A stretch of DNA of 64,000 bases from Desmodus rotundus. Taxonomy: Eukaryota > Chordata > Mammalia > Chiroptera > Phyllostomidae. Every line of letters begins with the position of its first letter. Position 1 is the first letter of the stretch. A program made the translations under genes and the position numbers. Under the pieces are notes generated by a model. That model had not been told where the DNA came from and did not search any database. It saw nothing but the letters and a program-made list of their open reading frames with translations. The DNA is taken from the NCBI RefSeq assembly GCF_022682495.2, contig NC_071399.1, positions 10,211,342 through 10,275,341 of the forward strand, in the 5' to 3' direction. Below, piece by piece: positions 24,225 through 34,945 of this stretch.

Positions 24225-27069
24225 AATGTGACTTCACATAGAGGGGGTTGTTGTGGGACCCAAGTAATATGTCTATGTATACTCCTGTAGTATTTACATT
24301 GGCTTTAGAGTCAGAATTTATTTTTATTATTACTGCAGCTATTTATGTAAAAGACAATGGCCTGGCAACATGTTACCATTGCGCAATGAAGTGCAGTGCA
24401 ACGCGACTGGAAAAAGGGAAGAGGATACTCTCCGTAGACTGATATGATAACCTGACCGGAATATGGTGTGAAACAAGCCAGAGGAAGGTCAGTGCTCAGG
24501 AGCGCGCCCTTTATTGTAGGGAAGGTGACAAGTGTTCTGATGTGTGTGCGTACGATGTGCGTATATGGAAGGGTACGTCTGTGTGGGGGGTATTAAATAT
24601 ACAGAACCACTCGTGATTTTACAGAGAAACAATCGTTACCTACAGGCAGACAGCTGGAACAGAGTCTTCAGGACGAGGACAGAAGCTCCATTTCCCTGAA
24701 CGGACCTTGTGTTGTATTTTACTTTAAATCCGTGTAAACATTTACATAATTAATAAAAAAGAATTTTATCAAGGAAAAAAGAATGCCTAACAGCGAAAAA
24801 AAACAAACAAAACCAAGTTGTGCTTTTTGTTCTCATCACATGTCAATGACCCTAAATGATGTAAGTGATAAACCACTTCACCTGCCCGGCAGGGAGACTG
24901 CACTCTCCACCACGCCCCCACCGCCAGCTCCTGCTTTTCCAGTCAGAGCCACTGCCTGGGTTCGTACCTGAAGGCAGTTCACTGCAGGATGTGTGAGTTG
25001 CTGGAGCCAATGAAGTCACTTCCCTGTGTGAGTCATCTTGACTCAAATTTCTGTCATTTCCAAGTAAAATAAGTTTTAATGATTCACAATAGTGGAGTAT
25101 AAATGGAGATTGCAGATGAATGCTAAAAATATTATGAAGAAAATGGAATTTCTTAAGAGAGAGAGAATATGAGAGAGAGACAGAATAAATCCATTCACAG
25201 GGTAGTGAGAGACAAGTACAGAAGCGGAAAAATAACAGTTTTTAATCAAACGCAACTTGAAGAGCAGGAGTTGTGTCAAAATTGTTGAAAAACTATATGA
25301 TTGCCATTTTTTTGAAGCAATGTAAAACTATATAAAGAGTTTGTAACATGCAATGCACTATTTAACTGGGCTTTGGTTTAATATTAATATTAGCGATGGA
25401 CTTACATCCATTCATCATGTTGGAATTCAGGTGATAGAGATCAGTTATGTTAAAGATTGAAGTTGCAAATTACAAACAGCAGCATCTTAAGATGTTGGAA
25501 GGTTTGGTGGTAAAAATAACAGGTCTCTTGTAGAGAAGGATGGCAATGATTGGAATAAAGTGACAATTAATAAAAGTGGTAGAAAAAGGTTGTATACAAT
25601 AGAGGAGAATTCTGGTGCCTTATTTCTGACCTTACTTTCTCTCCCAGTAACACACGCACTCATAGGAACAGCAACATAAAATAGAGCAGATTGTTTTCAA
25701 GTAAGACTGGCAACTGCAGGGCTGTGCACCCAAACACAAAGCAACATGAAAATCAATTACGGAATTTCCATAAAACTCAAAGTCCTGATACACGTTCCCT
25801 CCCTACTTCAGCGCATCCCCAACCCTGGCTTGCCTAGAGTTGGCTTAAAAATCACAGTGAATCTTTTTTTCTTGAAAATGTATTCATGCAATGTAATCAT
25901 GGCGTACATTCACTCTTTCAGTACTATCCAATATTAACACATTTTCAGAGACACACAGAAGAAACGGTAATGAAAGAGATACTCAATAGAAATGTCTCTT
26001 GGAATCCAACTTGTTCGGTACTGGGGAAAAAGCCCAGAAAGTCTGCAAACAAATGATGGGCAATCTGTACAATGTTCAGAATAATATAGCAGGTTTTTAA
26101 AAAAGAATAGAGTGTATAAAAAAGGCTTTGTGTGCAGAATGCCAAAATCCTAGCATAAGGACTTCAAAAAATAATTGAAAAGAAATCTCTGCATTGGAGC
26201 TTTAGAAAATTATGTTTGATAAGAGAAGATTTAGTGTGTGAAGAATGTGTCTTCTGAATAGTGAAAATATCACACCAAGGATATTCAATATCTTTTTTCT
26301 TTTGTGTGACAATTTTTGAAAGGTAGAAATATGAATTTAACTAAAAAATTATTTCAGTATTTCTGGTTTATTTTAATACATGTCTTCAGTAAAAGCCTTT
26401 ATACTAATAAAGATTTTGCTGTCATTTCATAGAAAATAAATGGATTACAAGATTAGAGGCAAGAAAACAAACTAGAAAAATGATTAGAGTATCATTTGTG
26501 GGTATATAGAAATTATGTCTTTTATATTTTATAAAAAATATCTAAGTGGCATTTTATATTGATTTATTATTTTCTAATGCTCATTTATGCTATGCATGCA
26601 AAGCTCCAGAAGATTAAATATTGGTAACCACTGTAGTTTGGTGCCAGCTATGAAGTTCAAATAGCAAGTAAATTTTTATATGATTGGAAATGGTGTGAAA
26701 CTGAGAATTTATTGAATTTATTTGTTATACTTCAGTATGTACTTATAACCAGTTTTAATATAAAAGACTTCTGAAAAAGAAAGCAACAAAGTGTTTTTCT
26801 AACACATTCACAAAATTCTTGGTCAGGCCATTCTGATGGTTTTGTTAACACATGGAGGTCTGTTCAAGGCAGTTATACATAAACAAATATGAATCATAAT
26901 GTCAAGTTTTAGCCAGAATGAAGCTGCTTCTCTGACCTTGAAATTCAACTAAGAACACATCATAAGAACAATAAGCCAATCCTGACTCTAGTGGACCACT
27001 GGGAATGGGAACATGTAGGTGTTTGAAGAAAAATTTAATTCAAAGGAATAGTTGTCATAGTTCATACAC
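24225..27069. other. Unassigned sequence, CpG-rich in part
   Basis: No gene recognised. 24360-24600 is richer in CpG than the surroundings (for example gcgcaatg, aacgcgactgg, gagcgcgccc, gtgcgtacgatgtgcg). 25150-25190 has a short GA-rich run. The rest is AT-rich unique sequence. Segment 24704-24740 recurs at 28100-28136. Confidence 0.45.
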
Positions 27070-27179
27070 ATTTTAAAAATTTTATTAAATTTATTAGGGT
27101 GACATTAGTTAATAAATGTATATAGGTTTCAAGTGTAACAATTCTCTAATACATCATCCATACATTGCATTGTGTGGCA
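27070..27179 (-). mobile_element. Truncated L1 3' end
   Basis: The plus strand reads 'tttattaaatttattagggt', 'gacattagttaataaatgta', 'tataggtttcaagtgtaaca', 'attctctaatacatcatcca'. This is the reverse complement of a laurasiatherian L1 3' UTR end distinct from the half-L1 family elsewhere in the window. A short duplication catacac flanks it at 27063-27069 and 27180-27186. Confidence 0.75.
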
Positions 27180-27186
27180 CATACAC

Positions 27187-28904
27187 TTTTATAAAGGATT
27201 TTTCTATCAATAGTTGTTTTTAAGCACCCGTTTGGAGAAGGTGACTTACTTAAAATAGAAACAGTCAGACACAAACCTAGAATTGGGACCACGAGGGTAC
27301 TGTATGAAACTAATTTAAATGTCCAACCGTTGTGTGTTGATGGCGGGAATCTACCCGAAACTACCTTCTCTGAGTCTTCCTTTTTGCAGGTCATACTGAA
27401 CAACCTTTAATGGTGGCCAGGTTCAGGGCTGCGTGCCAGGGCCAGGAAATAGACCGAAGGGCCTGTCAGCATTTCCATCATAAACGTACATTACCTGGAG
27501 TTTGCACGTTGACTATAAATGTCAGGAAAGATCTAGGCATTGAAACCCTTTTGGAAAAGTGGTATATTTTTGTCCACGTAGACTGCAAGGTGGTAAGAAC
27601 ACAGGATTTCAGGCCCCAATATAGCTGTACTTACCATGCATTTAAACACATTAAAATACACCAGAACTGTCCTAAATGTCCAGGACACGAAAGGAGCACA
27701 TAATTTTAGGCCATTGTCCAAACCCCCTAGTCGGACTTTCTCCAAAATCTGTCTTCCAGCATGATTATGGAGAGAGCAGCGAAAGCATTAGAAAGATTTC
27801 AGAAGCAAGCCTGAGAAAGCTGAGGCTTTATAAACTGCTCATCTTTGAAGCATTGCCTATGTTCGAAAGCGTTCATGTGAAATAGCTAAAGCTCTTCGCT
27901 TTACCTTTGACTTCTTCCTCATGTCTCAAGCTTCATAAAAGTATTATTTTTGTAGAGTACTTTTTACTGTAGAAAATAATTTAATATGCCTCTATGATTT
28001 CACCTTCCCTAGCTTCTCGCTTATGCAGAATCTGCTGTTCTTTAGCAAGGGGAAGAAGAAGGTTGGATTTACACTCACAGTGTTGCAAAGATACCTACTA
28101 CCTTGTTTCGTATTTTACTTTAAATCCATGTAAACACTGTAATCCATGTTTTGCGGGGGATCCAATGAGAATCGGGTGTAAAATGCAATCCCTGGAAGTC
28201 GTGTCCTACCTCCTCACTCTCATTCTCATTATCATCTAGCAAACTCGCCACATGCTGCTCTGCTGGTTCCAGACAAGCCAATTACGAGTCATTCACTGGG
28301 TTACATTGCATTTGTTTCCTTCCAATTCTAAATATCGGCTAGCCTCCAGTAAACACCAGTCCTGACACGTAGATAACATCCTCAAGAAATCCTGTAGCTT
28401 CTTCGCTAGGTAATTAACCTGTCTGCAAGGGGCTATTTACTTAAACAATACATTTATAATACACTTTGTGAACAGGGAGATATAAAGCACAAGAAATAAA
28501 GGGCCAGAGCTTATTAAAGTCCATTTATTCAGATTGAATACTGTGTTCTAGTACGAAGGGAAATGTTAATTGGGCTGTGAATGTTTGGGGTAATAAATAA
28601 GATTTGTTCTGAGTGGATAATACAAAATTTGATTGATTTCCTAATCTCAATCTCTTGGGTATTGTCCACAGCAGTGCTTTTGGTTTTTGAAATAAATCGT
28701 ATCAATTGCTTTTTAAATTTAATATTGGTGAAAAAATTTCAAGCCCATATTTATAATTAATGTTTATATTATTAAAATAAATGGGTCTGGCTGGCTGAAG
28801 TACTACAGGAAAGTTCTTTAAATGAAGTCCACCCTAACGGACACATTTACAAGTTTTTTCTACAGCTTTGAAAATCTGAAACAAAAACCAAACCAACAAA
28901 ATGC
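27187..28904. other. Unassigned sequence, possibly conserved non-coding
   Basis: No gene recognised. A 97-codon plus frame at 27410-27703 ends in a CPKCPGHE stretch but has no second metal-binding pair or homology that I recognise. 28240-28850 lacks repeats and is dense in TAAT/ATTA-type sites. Segment 28100-28136 matches 24704-24740. Confidence 0.4.
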
Positions 28905-29035
28905 CTAAGCATTATCCTCTGTTCTCTTTACAGATAGTTTCTTTATCTACAAAATGCAAAAGATAATGGTATGCCCCTTATGGCAGGTTTTTTTAGGACA
29001 AGAAAATAAATAATAAAATTTTGCAATTATTATTA
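28905..29035 (-). repeat. Possible MIR remnant
   Basis: 'tagtttctttatctacaaaa', 'tgcaaaagataatggtatgc' and 'cccttatggcagg' follow the reverse-complement MIR core. Short and diverged; the following 100 bases are almost pure A/T. Confidence 0.4.
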
Positions 29036-29054
29036 AGAATTTATAATTATGTAT

Positions 29055-29075
29055 ATTTTATATACTATATAAAAT
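29055..29075. other. Perfect AT inverted repeat
   Basis: Arms attttatat (29055-29063) and atataaaat (29067-29075) around act. It sits in a 100-base A/T-only-like patch and could extrude as a hairpin; no function is implied. Confidence 0.6.
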
Positions 29076-29154
29076 GTAGTTATATATTATGTATAATGAA
29101 GGCACTGTGTTATGCTCTATAAAATATAAGATATATTGGACAAGATATAATAAT

Positions 29155-29705
29155 TCATGTTGTATAAGTTTTCATTGCTGCTGTAATGAATTTCCACAAA
29201 TTTAGCATCTTAAAGCAACACAAATTTGTTATCATACAGTTCTGTAGGTTAAAGTGTCTTACTCATCCCATGGGGCTAAAATCAAGGTTTGCATGGCTGA
29301 GTTCCTTTCTGAAGTCACTGTTTCTTTGCTCAATCATGTTGGTGGCAGAATTCATTTCCCTGGAGTTGTAGGATTTGAGTTCCCATTTTCTTGCTGACTG
29401 TAAATTGAGGGTTGTTCTGAGCTCCTAGGAAGATCCTTGCCTCGTGGTCCCTTCCTCCATCTTCAAAACCAGCAGCCGTGAGCTGAGTCTCTCTCATATC
29501 AGGCCTCTGATCCGCCAGGAAAGGCTCTCAGTTTTTAAAGACTCATATGGTTAGATTGTACCCAGCTGCATAATCCAATATAATGTCTCCATCAGAAGCA
29601 CTGTATCCTTCATCACATCTGCAGCGTCCCTCTCATCCTGTGACATAACACACTCACAGGTGCTAAGGCATGGACATCATTGGGACTTTATTCTACTTAC
29701 CATAA
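29155..29705 (+). repeat. LTR-like ancient repeat, fuller copy
   Basis: Same family as 20075-20460: 'ttttcattgctgctgtaatg', 'ttagcatcttaaagcaacac', 'catacagttctgtaggttaa', 'cgtggtcccttcctccatct', 'tcacatctgcagcgtccctc', 'ggcatggacatcattgggac'. About 550 bp, diverged. Class assignment (LTR) is my inference. Confidence 0.6.
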
Positions 29706-29712
29706 ACCTCAA

Positions 29713-30135
29713 AGTTTTTATTTTATTTTATATAAGTTATGTTTTATTGATTCTGCTATTACAGTTGTCCTGATTTTCCCCCTTTGCTCCCCTCCACTCA
29801 GCACCCCCCATTCCCTCAGGCAATACCCTCCTACCATTGTTCATGTCCATAGGGCATGTTTGTAAGTTCTTTGGCTGCTTCATTTCCTACACTGTACCTT
29901 ACCTCCCCATGGCTATTCTGTACCTACCAATTTGTATTTAATCCCCTCACCTCTTCGCCCATTCTCCTCCACCACCCTCCCATCTGCCAACCATCAAAAT
30001 ATTCTCTGCATCCATGATTCTGTCTCTGCTCTTCTTTGTTTTTTAGAACCAATTGTTGATAGATATGTATTTTTTGCCATTTTATTGTTCATGGTTTTGA
30101 TCTCCGTTTTCTTACCAAACATTTTATATAGCTAA
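29713..30135 (-). mobile_element. Half-L1 3' end reaching into ORF1
   Basis: A minus-strand, 5'-truncated copy of the family of the element at 41945-44091. From its 3' end it shares 'ttattgattctgctattaca', 'ttcatgtccatagggcatg', 'attctgtacctaccaattt' and 'ttgttgatagatatgtattt', and then, after 'ttttctta', text resembling the ORF1 3' end (acattttatatagctaag against acacttcatatagtaag). It therefore seems to show the same direct ORF1-to-3' UTR junction without ORF2. Confidence 0.8.
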
Positions 30136-31184
30136 GTAAATACAATAAGTATATAAACAACAGCTACATAGTGCAGAATACGCATCTTGCTGTAGGGAAC
30201 TACAAATGTTATTCAAGGTTGAACATCTAATTAGAAAGAAACAATATAGCTTATTCCTTTGCTCATACATAAAATTTTTAAGGATATTTTCTCCTTTGCA
30301 GGGGGCTGTTTGGGGTTACTCTGATGGCCTTTTGCTCCCTCTAGTCTTATTTCTGTAGCACTTACAGAGCCATAAAGATAAAACGGAAATGCCATTTTTA
30401 TCAGGAGGCAAACCATTTCCTGTCAAGAAATACAGCTGCTAAACTACAGACTAGGGCATCCTGAGTATCTTTCAGATAATCAACTTTAAGGCTTTTAAAA
30501 AAAATTATTTCGTGCAATATTTGTATACAAATTCTCTTGTTCCTTCTTTATTTACCCTTAGGAGATTATGATCAGAGGTTAGTTATGTGACTTTGGTTCT
30601 TCCTCCATGGTTGAATTCTCGGTAACATCGCCAGTATTAGCAGAACATACTGCATTTCTCCTATCTTGTTTATTTTTTCCTTCTCGTATCTCAGTCATTA
30701 TCACGTGTTGCCCTTTACCACAGCCTAGTTATATTCTTCAGCTCAATCACAGCTGAATTGTGGGAGATTTTTTTCTTGACCTTCATCTAGCTGTACTGAA
30801 TTTTTCTTTCTTCAAGTATAAAAATGTTTCCTTCTGCTACTTGAGTATTCTACTTCTAGAACTCAATGTACGCTATATATAAAATATATATAGTCTTTTG
30901 CAGTAAAGCAATTTAAAATATTCTCACCTGAATCAGTCTGGTTAATGTCTAGCTTGTTTCCTATGAGTAAAATAATTTTAACCACTTGCAAAGTGTTAAC
31001 CTAGTAACCTAAAGACATGAAATAATTCCTTGAGCATAAGGCAAACCCAACATTTCTTATCTCAAGGTAAACTAGTACATTTTAGAGCAGTATTTAATTA
31101 ATAAGAACAAAAGGGACTAAATCATCCAGGTAGAGGAAGTAAGAAATATCATGTTTAATGTGTAGACTTGAAATGAGACAGTAG
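30136..31184. other. AT-rich unique sequence
   Basis: No gene, RNA or repeat recognised. A short A/T palindromic patch (cgctatatataaaatatata) lies at about 30869-30890. Confidence 0.45.
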
Positions 31185-31370
31185 TGGATCCCAAGTCAAC
31201 CACTTATCCCCTATCTTAGCTGGGACAGATAACTTAAATCATATAAGTCATGAGTTTCTAACTGAATAAAAAAATTAATAATGTTCATCTTGGATAGTAA
31301 TCATGCAGGCAAAATGAGATAAATGCATGTAAAATACTAGACATATGCTAGTTGCTCAGTAACTGAGAGT
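31185..31370 (-). repeat. MIR SINE remnant
   Basis: Reverse-complement MIR order: 'gatcccaagtcaaccactta', 'gacagataacttaaatcata', 'agtttctaactgaataaaa', 'ggcaaaatgagataaatgca', 'gctagttgctcagtaact'. Diverged but in the right order. Confidence 0.5.
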
Positions 31371-31639
31371 TTACTATTTGCTCAGACAAGGCTTTAACAG
31401 GACTGGGTCTAGATCCGACCCTAAGCCGTGGAAGAGAGGACCACCTCTCGGATGGGAGAAGAGACACAACTCTGCAGTGTGGCCTCTTCAGGGCATCTGC
31501 TAACGGGTAACCTTCAATGCATAAGCTCTTTGTGCCTGGAATTGTCAGAGCCTAAATGTTTTATCTCAATCATCACATTAACTTATGACATAAGCATAAT
31601 AAGACAGCTCTTGGTAGGGAGGAAAACCTAGTTAATGAA

Positions 31640-32110
31640 AAGACGTAACTTCTAGCACACACTGCTCGTTGGAGGCGAAGGGAACACATGAACCCAATTT
31701 CTGACCCCAGAACCCATATGTTTGCATCTCAAACTGCACAACCATCTTTTCCAGAGAGCAGCCCCTTGTCCAGGCATCTCTAGTCCTCTCAATGCAATGA
31801 AATTCTTACTGATTCCTTTTTTGCAATAAAGAAGGCATGTGCCGTTCATATAGCCAATCTGAGGTAGCATGTTTATCTTACCTAGTGCAGCCTGACCAAC
31901 ACCTCTGTGACAGAGGCTAAAACAGCTGTTTTGGTAGCTCTTGGTTCTGTGGGTTGGCCGGGGCTCCTCTGGGTGCTCCGCTGCCACCTCACATGGGCCT
32001 TTTCGGGTGGTTGCAGACAAGTGGTGGCTGGGGGCATGCTTGGCTCCAGGTCTAGCTCCCTAATGCTCCTCCCAGTGGCTGCCCCCACTTCTTTTGTATG
32101 ATAGAGTTTA
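31640..32110. repeat. Possible LTR-like block, unassigned
   Basis: A GC-richer block containing 'ggttggccggggctcctctg' and 'gtggttgcagacaagtggtg', bounded by T-rich sequence, has LTR-like composition. Frames of 122 (31652-32020, minus) and 79 codons (31882-32121, minus) overlap it but show no recognised motif. The call is tentative. Confidence 0.25.
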
Positions 32111-32828
32111 TTTTTTAACACAGTTTAATATTTATAGAAAACTGGGGAAGCAAGTACATAGTTTCCACACAACCCACACTCAGTTTCTCCTTATACAAAA
32201 TTGTTAGTGTGGCACATTTGTTACAATGAGTGAACCAATATTGATGCATACTTTTAACTCGTTAGTAGTTTTTTGTTATTTTTTGTTAGTAGTTTGTTTT
32301 GTTATTTTTTACAGATTTTTTAGTTTGCACTTAGTATCTTTTTCTGTTCCAGGATCTCTTCAAGGATACCATGTTACACCTCTTTCTTTCTCTGTCACAA
32401 ACACACATACACCTGCACAAACACACACTTTTTACACGCACGCTCGGCAATTTGGAGTTCACACATAGCAGCTCCAGGTTCTGAGATGAAGGAAGTGGGA
32501 GTTATTATACTCTGAGGCCTCGGTTCAGAAGTCCCAGAATATTACTTCCTCTTCGTTCCCTTCAACAAAGCAGCTACAGATTTCAAGGCAAGGAGTGAAA
32601 GTTCCACTTCTCCACGTGCAGAGCAGCATGTGTGTGCAAGGAACACGGACAGAGCCATCAAGTGTCACAGGTGAGACGCCACACATCTGCCAGGCAAATC
32701 CTATCGCCTGCCTAGTTGATTTTTAAGCAAATAATGATGGGATTGTTCTAATGCAATGAGAACACATTGCCATTCAGTTCAAATGCTCATTTAAGCTATA
32801 TCTCTCAAAATCAATTGTTGCCACAGGG

Positions 32829-33091
32829 CAGTGATTTGCAATCTTTTTCATCTCGTGACACACAAACTAATTACTAAAATTCTGCAACACACCAAAAAAG
32901 ATGTTATTACTTGTCAATCGGACAAAAATATAGGTATAATTTTGACTCATTGATGCAGGATGGCTACTGTTGCATTGGTTGTTGTCACTTTTTAATTTGA
33001 CAATCTAAGGAAAAAGAGGTCAGTGCCCCTGACCGAATAGTCAGGTAGTGCCTGTTTTAAAAAATTCTTGTGGCACACTGGTGGACAATTG
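32829..33091 (+). mobile_element. Non-autonomous hAT element (MITE)
   Basis: About 263 bp starting CAGTGATTTG and ending CAATTG, with sub-terminal matched text ('tcgtgacacacaaactaat' near the left; 'tcttgtggcacactggtgg' near the right, whose complement matches the left end). 8-bp flanks ccacaggg (32821-32828) and ccattggg (33092-33099) agree at 6 of 8 positions, as expected for an old hAT target duplication. The internal text ('ctaaggaaaaagaggtcagt', 'gaatagtcaggtagtgcctg') is one I recall from bat hAT MITEs. It has no transposase frame. Confidence 0.8.
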
Positions 33092-33099
33092 CCATTGGG

Positions 33100-34715
33100 T
33101 ATCGCCTCTTAACACAACTATTAATTTTTCATGAAATGAAATCACTCATAAAAATATTTGATGTGTTAAATATAAATGTGGTCCTTTTCCTTTGTAAATA
33201 TAAAAATCATGTGTACATGTATAATGAAATTAGTTTTTACTTTTATCACAGAATTAGGAAGTGTAGCTGCCTTTCGAAATCTGAGTGGTCTCCAGGCATA
33301 AAAATGGAAATACTGATACTATGACAACACAGCCCGAATTTTCTGCTTTGCAGATGCCAGAATTATTTTTAAATGGTGTGAATCAAATCTGTGCTGAGAG
33401 GCCAACTTGAAAATATAAAAGAAAAATTGGCAGTGGAAGGGTTTTGCTGGTTTGGCTGCAGTGATGTGCTCCATAGCATTCCATTCCACGGGAGCATCTC
33501 ACTGTGAAAGCCTTTCCGATTCTAATTCTCTCTGTCTTGCCAAGAAGGGATTATGAACTGAAGTCAGAGCTGCTGCAGGAAATGTCACCTGTCCTTTGAA
33601 AGAAAATAATAAATCAAAATGGCTTTGTTCATCTTTTTTTTTAATAGGAGATCTGTTTTGGCATGCTCTCTCATTCTTTTACAAAGCAGGTAAATAAATA
33701 AAACAGAGTTTTGTAACTTTTCACTTGAATCCTTGCTTATCTCTTAATAGGGAAAAGGAAATTTCCTTTCACTACATATTTACAAAAAGGGAAGTGAGAT
33801 GTTCCTTTCACGGACACCAGGGTACAAATTCAAGAATAAGAAGCAAATGAAAACAATGTAGAGAATGAGTCCTCAAATATCTGTCTTTGTATATTATCCT
33901 TAAAGCAAATAGACAAACTACAAAACAAACACAATAGAGCTTGAAATTATCTGTAGTTTTTGGCCTTAATGGTTTGCCTTAATGTCCATCTGAAAACGTA
34001 CAAGATCACAGCAAAGCTGATACCACTACTGTGAATTTCATTTGGTGTTATTGTTGTTTTAATCACCTACTAATGATACTATTTGGGATGCTAATGTGGT
34101 GCCAAATTTAGACGTGACCTTAGACTTGAAAAATGGGAGATAGTGCATTATGCCATTTGCTCTCTGATGTTGCAATGATGTGATTTATGCAGTGAAAGAA
34201 GTCAATAAGCCAATTATAAAGGGTATGCCCCGTATTTAGAGAGTGTTATTTCTTTGTGTACTTCTGGTGTGGATTGGTATAGCACAAACAAGTTTTTAAA
34301 TGTGGTTTTTAAATTAAAACATATTGCCTTGTTTAGTTTATTTTTATTTATTGGTTTTAAACTGAATGAAATACACTGAATTGAGTACAACTGTGGGAAT
34401 TTTTATTTGAATAATTCACAGCAAAGAAAACAAACATTCTTTTTCCTTGTCCAGCCAACACGATGACTCAAACAAATACCAACACGTGGGTGTAGGGATG
34501 ACACAGCCAGACAGTCTCCTTCTGTCCCTTTTCTGGCACTGATGACTTGAATTTTTTTATTATTATATTTTTACCATATTGAGGGAAACCACAAAGGTTA
34601 GGAGGAAGTTAACATTTTGTTTTAGTCCTGATTTTGAATCAAAGTTAAGCAATAGATAGTAGACAGATAGACAAAACACTTAGCAAAAATTTGCATGAAT
34701 CCACATAATTCTTGT
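33100..34715. other. Unique sequence, possibly conserved non-coding
   Basis: No gene or repeat recognised. 33440-34260 is repeat-free and contains many TAAT/ATTA, CAAT and ACAAT-type motifs, a texture often seen in conserved enhancers; that is an impression, not evidence. Confidence 0.4.
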
Positions 34716-34803
34716 CTTTTTTCTTTTCTTCTTCTTCCTCTCCTTCTCCTCCTCCTTCTTTTTTTTTCTTCTTCTTCTCCTTCTTCTCCTTCTTCTTCTT
34801 CAT
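34716..34803 (+). repeat. Polypyrimidine (CTT/TCC)n tract
   Basis: About 88 bases almost entirely C and T with CTT, TCC and T-run units. It abuts the 3' end of the minus-strand half-L1 copy that starts at 34804, so it probably grew from that element's poly(A) tail. It encodes nothing; phenylalanine/serine-rich and lysine/glutamate-rich frames across it are artefacts. Confidence 0.9.
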
Positions 34804-34945
34804 CATTATCCTATTACACTTGTCCCAATTTTTCCCCCTTTGTTCTCCTCCATGCAGCCCACCCCCCCACCTGCCACAGTCAGTCCCCGCATCCTTGCCC
34901 ATGTCCATGGGTTGTTCATGCATGTTCCTTCTTTGACTTTCTTTC
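34804..34945 (-). mobile_element. Half-L1 3' end, short truncated copy
   Basis: Same 3' UTR module as at 29713 and 41945: 'ctattacacttgtcccaatt', a C-rich stretch and 'tgcccatgtccatgggttgt'. 5'-truncated to about 140 bases, minus strand, with the pyrimidine tract as its expanded tail. Confidence 0.75.

Noticed and set aside
27410..27703. 97-codon plus frame ending in CPKCPGHE, considered as a zinc-binding fragment
   Set aside because: A single CxxC with no second ligand pair, no recognised homology and an overlapping antisense frame.
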